From: BRHc4a sp049325055
GTDB taxonomy: Bacteria > Bacillota > Desulfotomaculia > Desulfotomaculales > Desulfocucumaceae
Length of the DNA: 12,143 bases
Direction of reading: 5' to 3'
Assembly: GCA_049325055.1 (NCBI GenBank)
Contig: JBMOPB010000015.1
Location: 1-12,143 of the forward strand
This document shows, one piece after another, positions 12,137 to 12,143 of the stretch. Positions within the stretch are counted from its first letter, which is position 1. The number at the start of each line of letters is the position of its first letter. The translations under genes were made by a program, and so were the position numbers. Below the pieces are notes generated by a model that saw only the letters and a program-made list of their open reading frames with translations, had not been told where the DNA came from and ran no database searches.

Positions 12137-12143
12137 AGGACTA

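Overview
The window looks like chromosome from a low-GC-phylum (Firmicutes/Bacillota) spore-former. The closest resemblance is probably the Peptococcaceae (Desulfotomaculum/Pelotomaculum type). The evidence is a very typical SigH, the conserved Firmicute order ispF-gltX-cysE-cysS-mrnC-rlmB-yacP-sigH, strong GGAGG-type ribosome binding sites, frequent TTG starts, and an EF-Tu gene lying beyond sigH and a tRNA array. The lineage is inferred from gene order and protein style, not from a search. Every gene I accept is on the minus strand, so transcription runs from high to low coordinates.

Layout in transcription order: ispF (12136-11657); gltX with its own extended -10 promoter (11537-10086); a structured 226-bp spacer; cysE (9859-9128) overlapping cysS (9141-7687); mrnC (7683-7261); a hairpin-forming repeat; rlmB (7175-6420); a repeat-bearing spacer with a possible 29-codon ORF; yacP (6185-5661); a strong promoter and a 198-nt leader carrying a hairpin or tandem palindrome; sigH (5403-4759); a strong tRNA promoter; and five tRNAs (Thr-TGT, Tyr-GTA, fMet-CAT, Thr-GGT, Met-CAT) closed by an intrinsic terminator. 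A second copy of the hairpin repeat sits between the first two tRNAs.

Between the tRNA array and tuf lies an accessory signalling block. It is a complete four-gene agr-like peptide quorum-sensing operon: a membrane histidine kinase (AgrC-like, 3838-2474), an AgrB-like processing protease (2455-1799), a 41-codon AgrD-like propeptide (1815-1690), and a LytTR response regulator (AgrA-like, 1671-904). It ends in a perfect hairpin terminator. The propeptide is the least obvious gene. It has a near-ideal Shine-Dalgarno and overlaps the end of agrB. It carries Ser rather than Cys at the predicted ring-closing position, followed by the Tyr-Gln-Pro signature seen in clostridial autoinducer precursors. 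Next comes a separately promoted single-domain receiver protein (689-294) that has lost the phospho-acceptor Asp and the conserved Lys, followed by a T10 terminator and the start of tuf (122-1, cut by the window edge).

How it works together: the housekeeping half supplies isoprenoid precursors, Glu- and Cys-tRNA, cysteine, rRNA processing and modification, mRNA turnover, the transition-state sigma factor and tRNAs. The inserted block would make, export, sense and respond to a small cyclic peptide. A sequence resembling a sigma-H promoter upstream of agrC raises the untested idea that the neighbouring sigma factor drives the quorum system.
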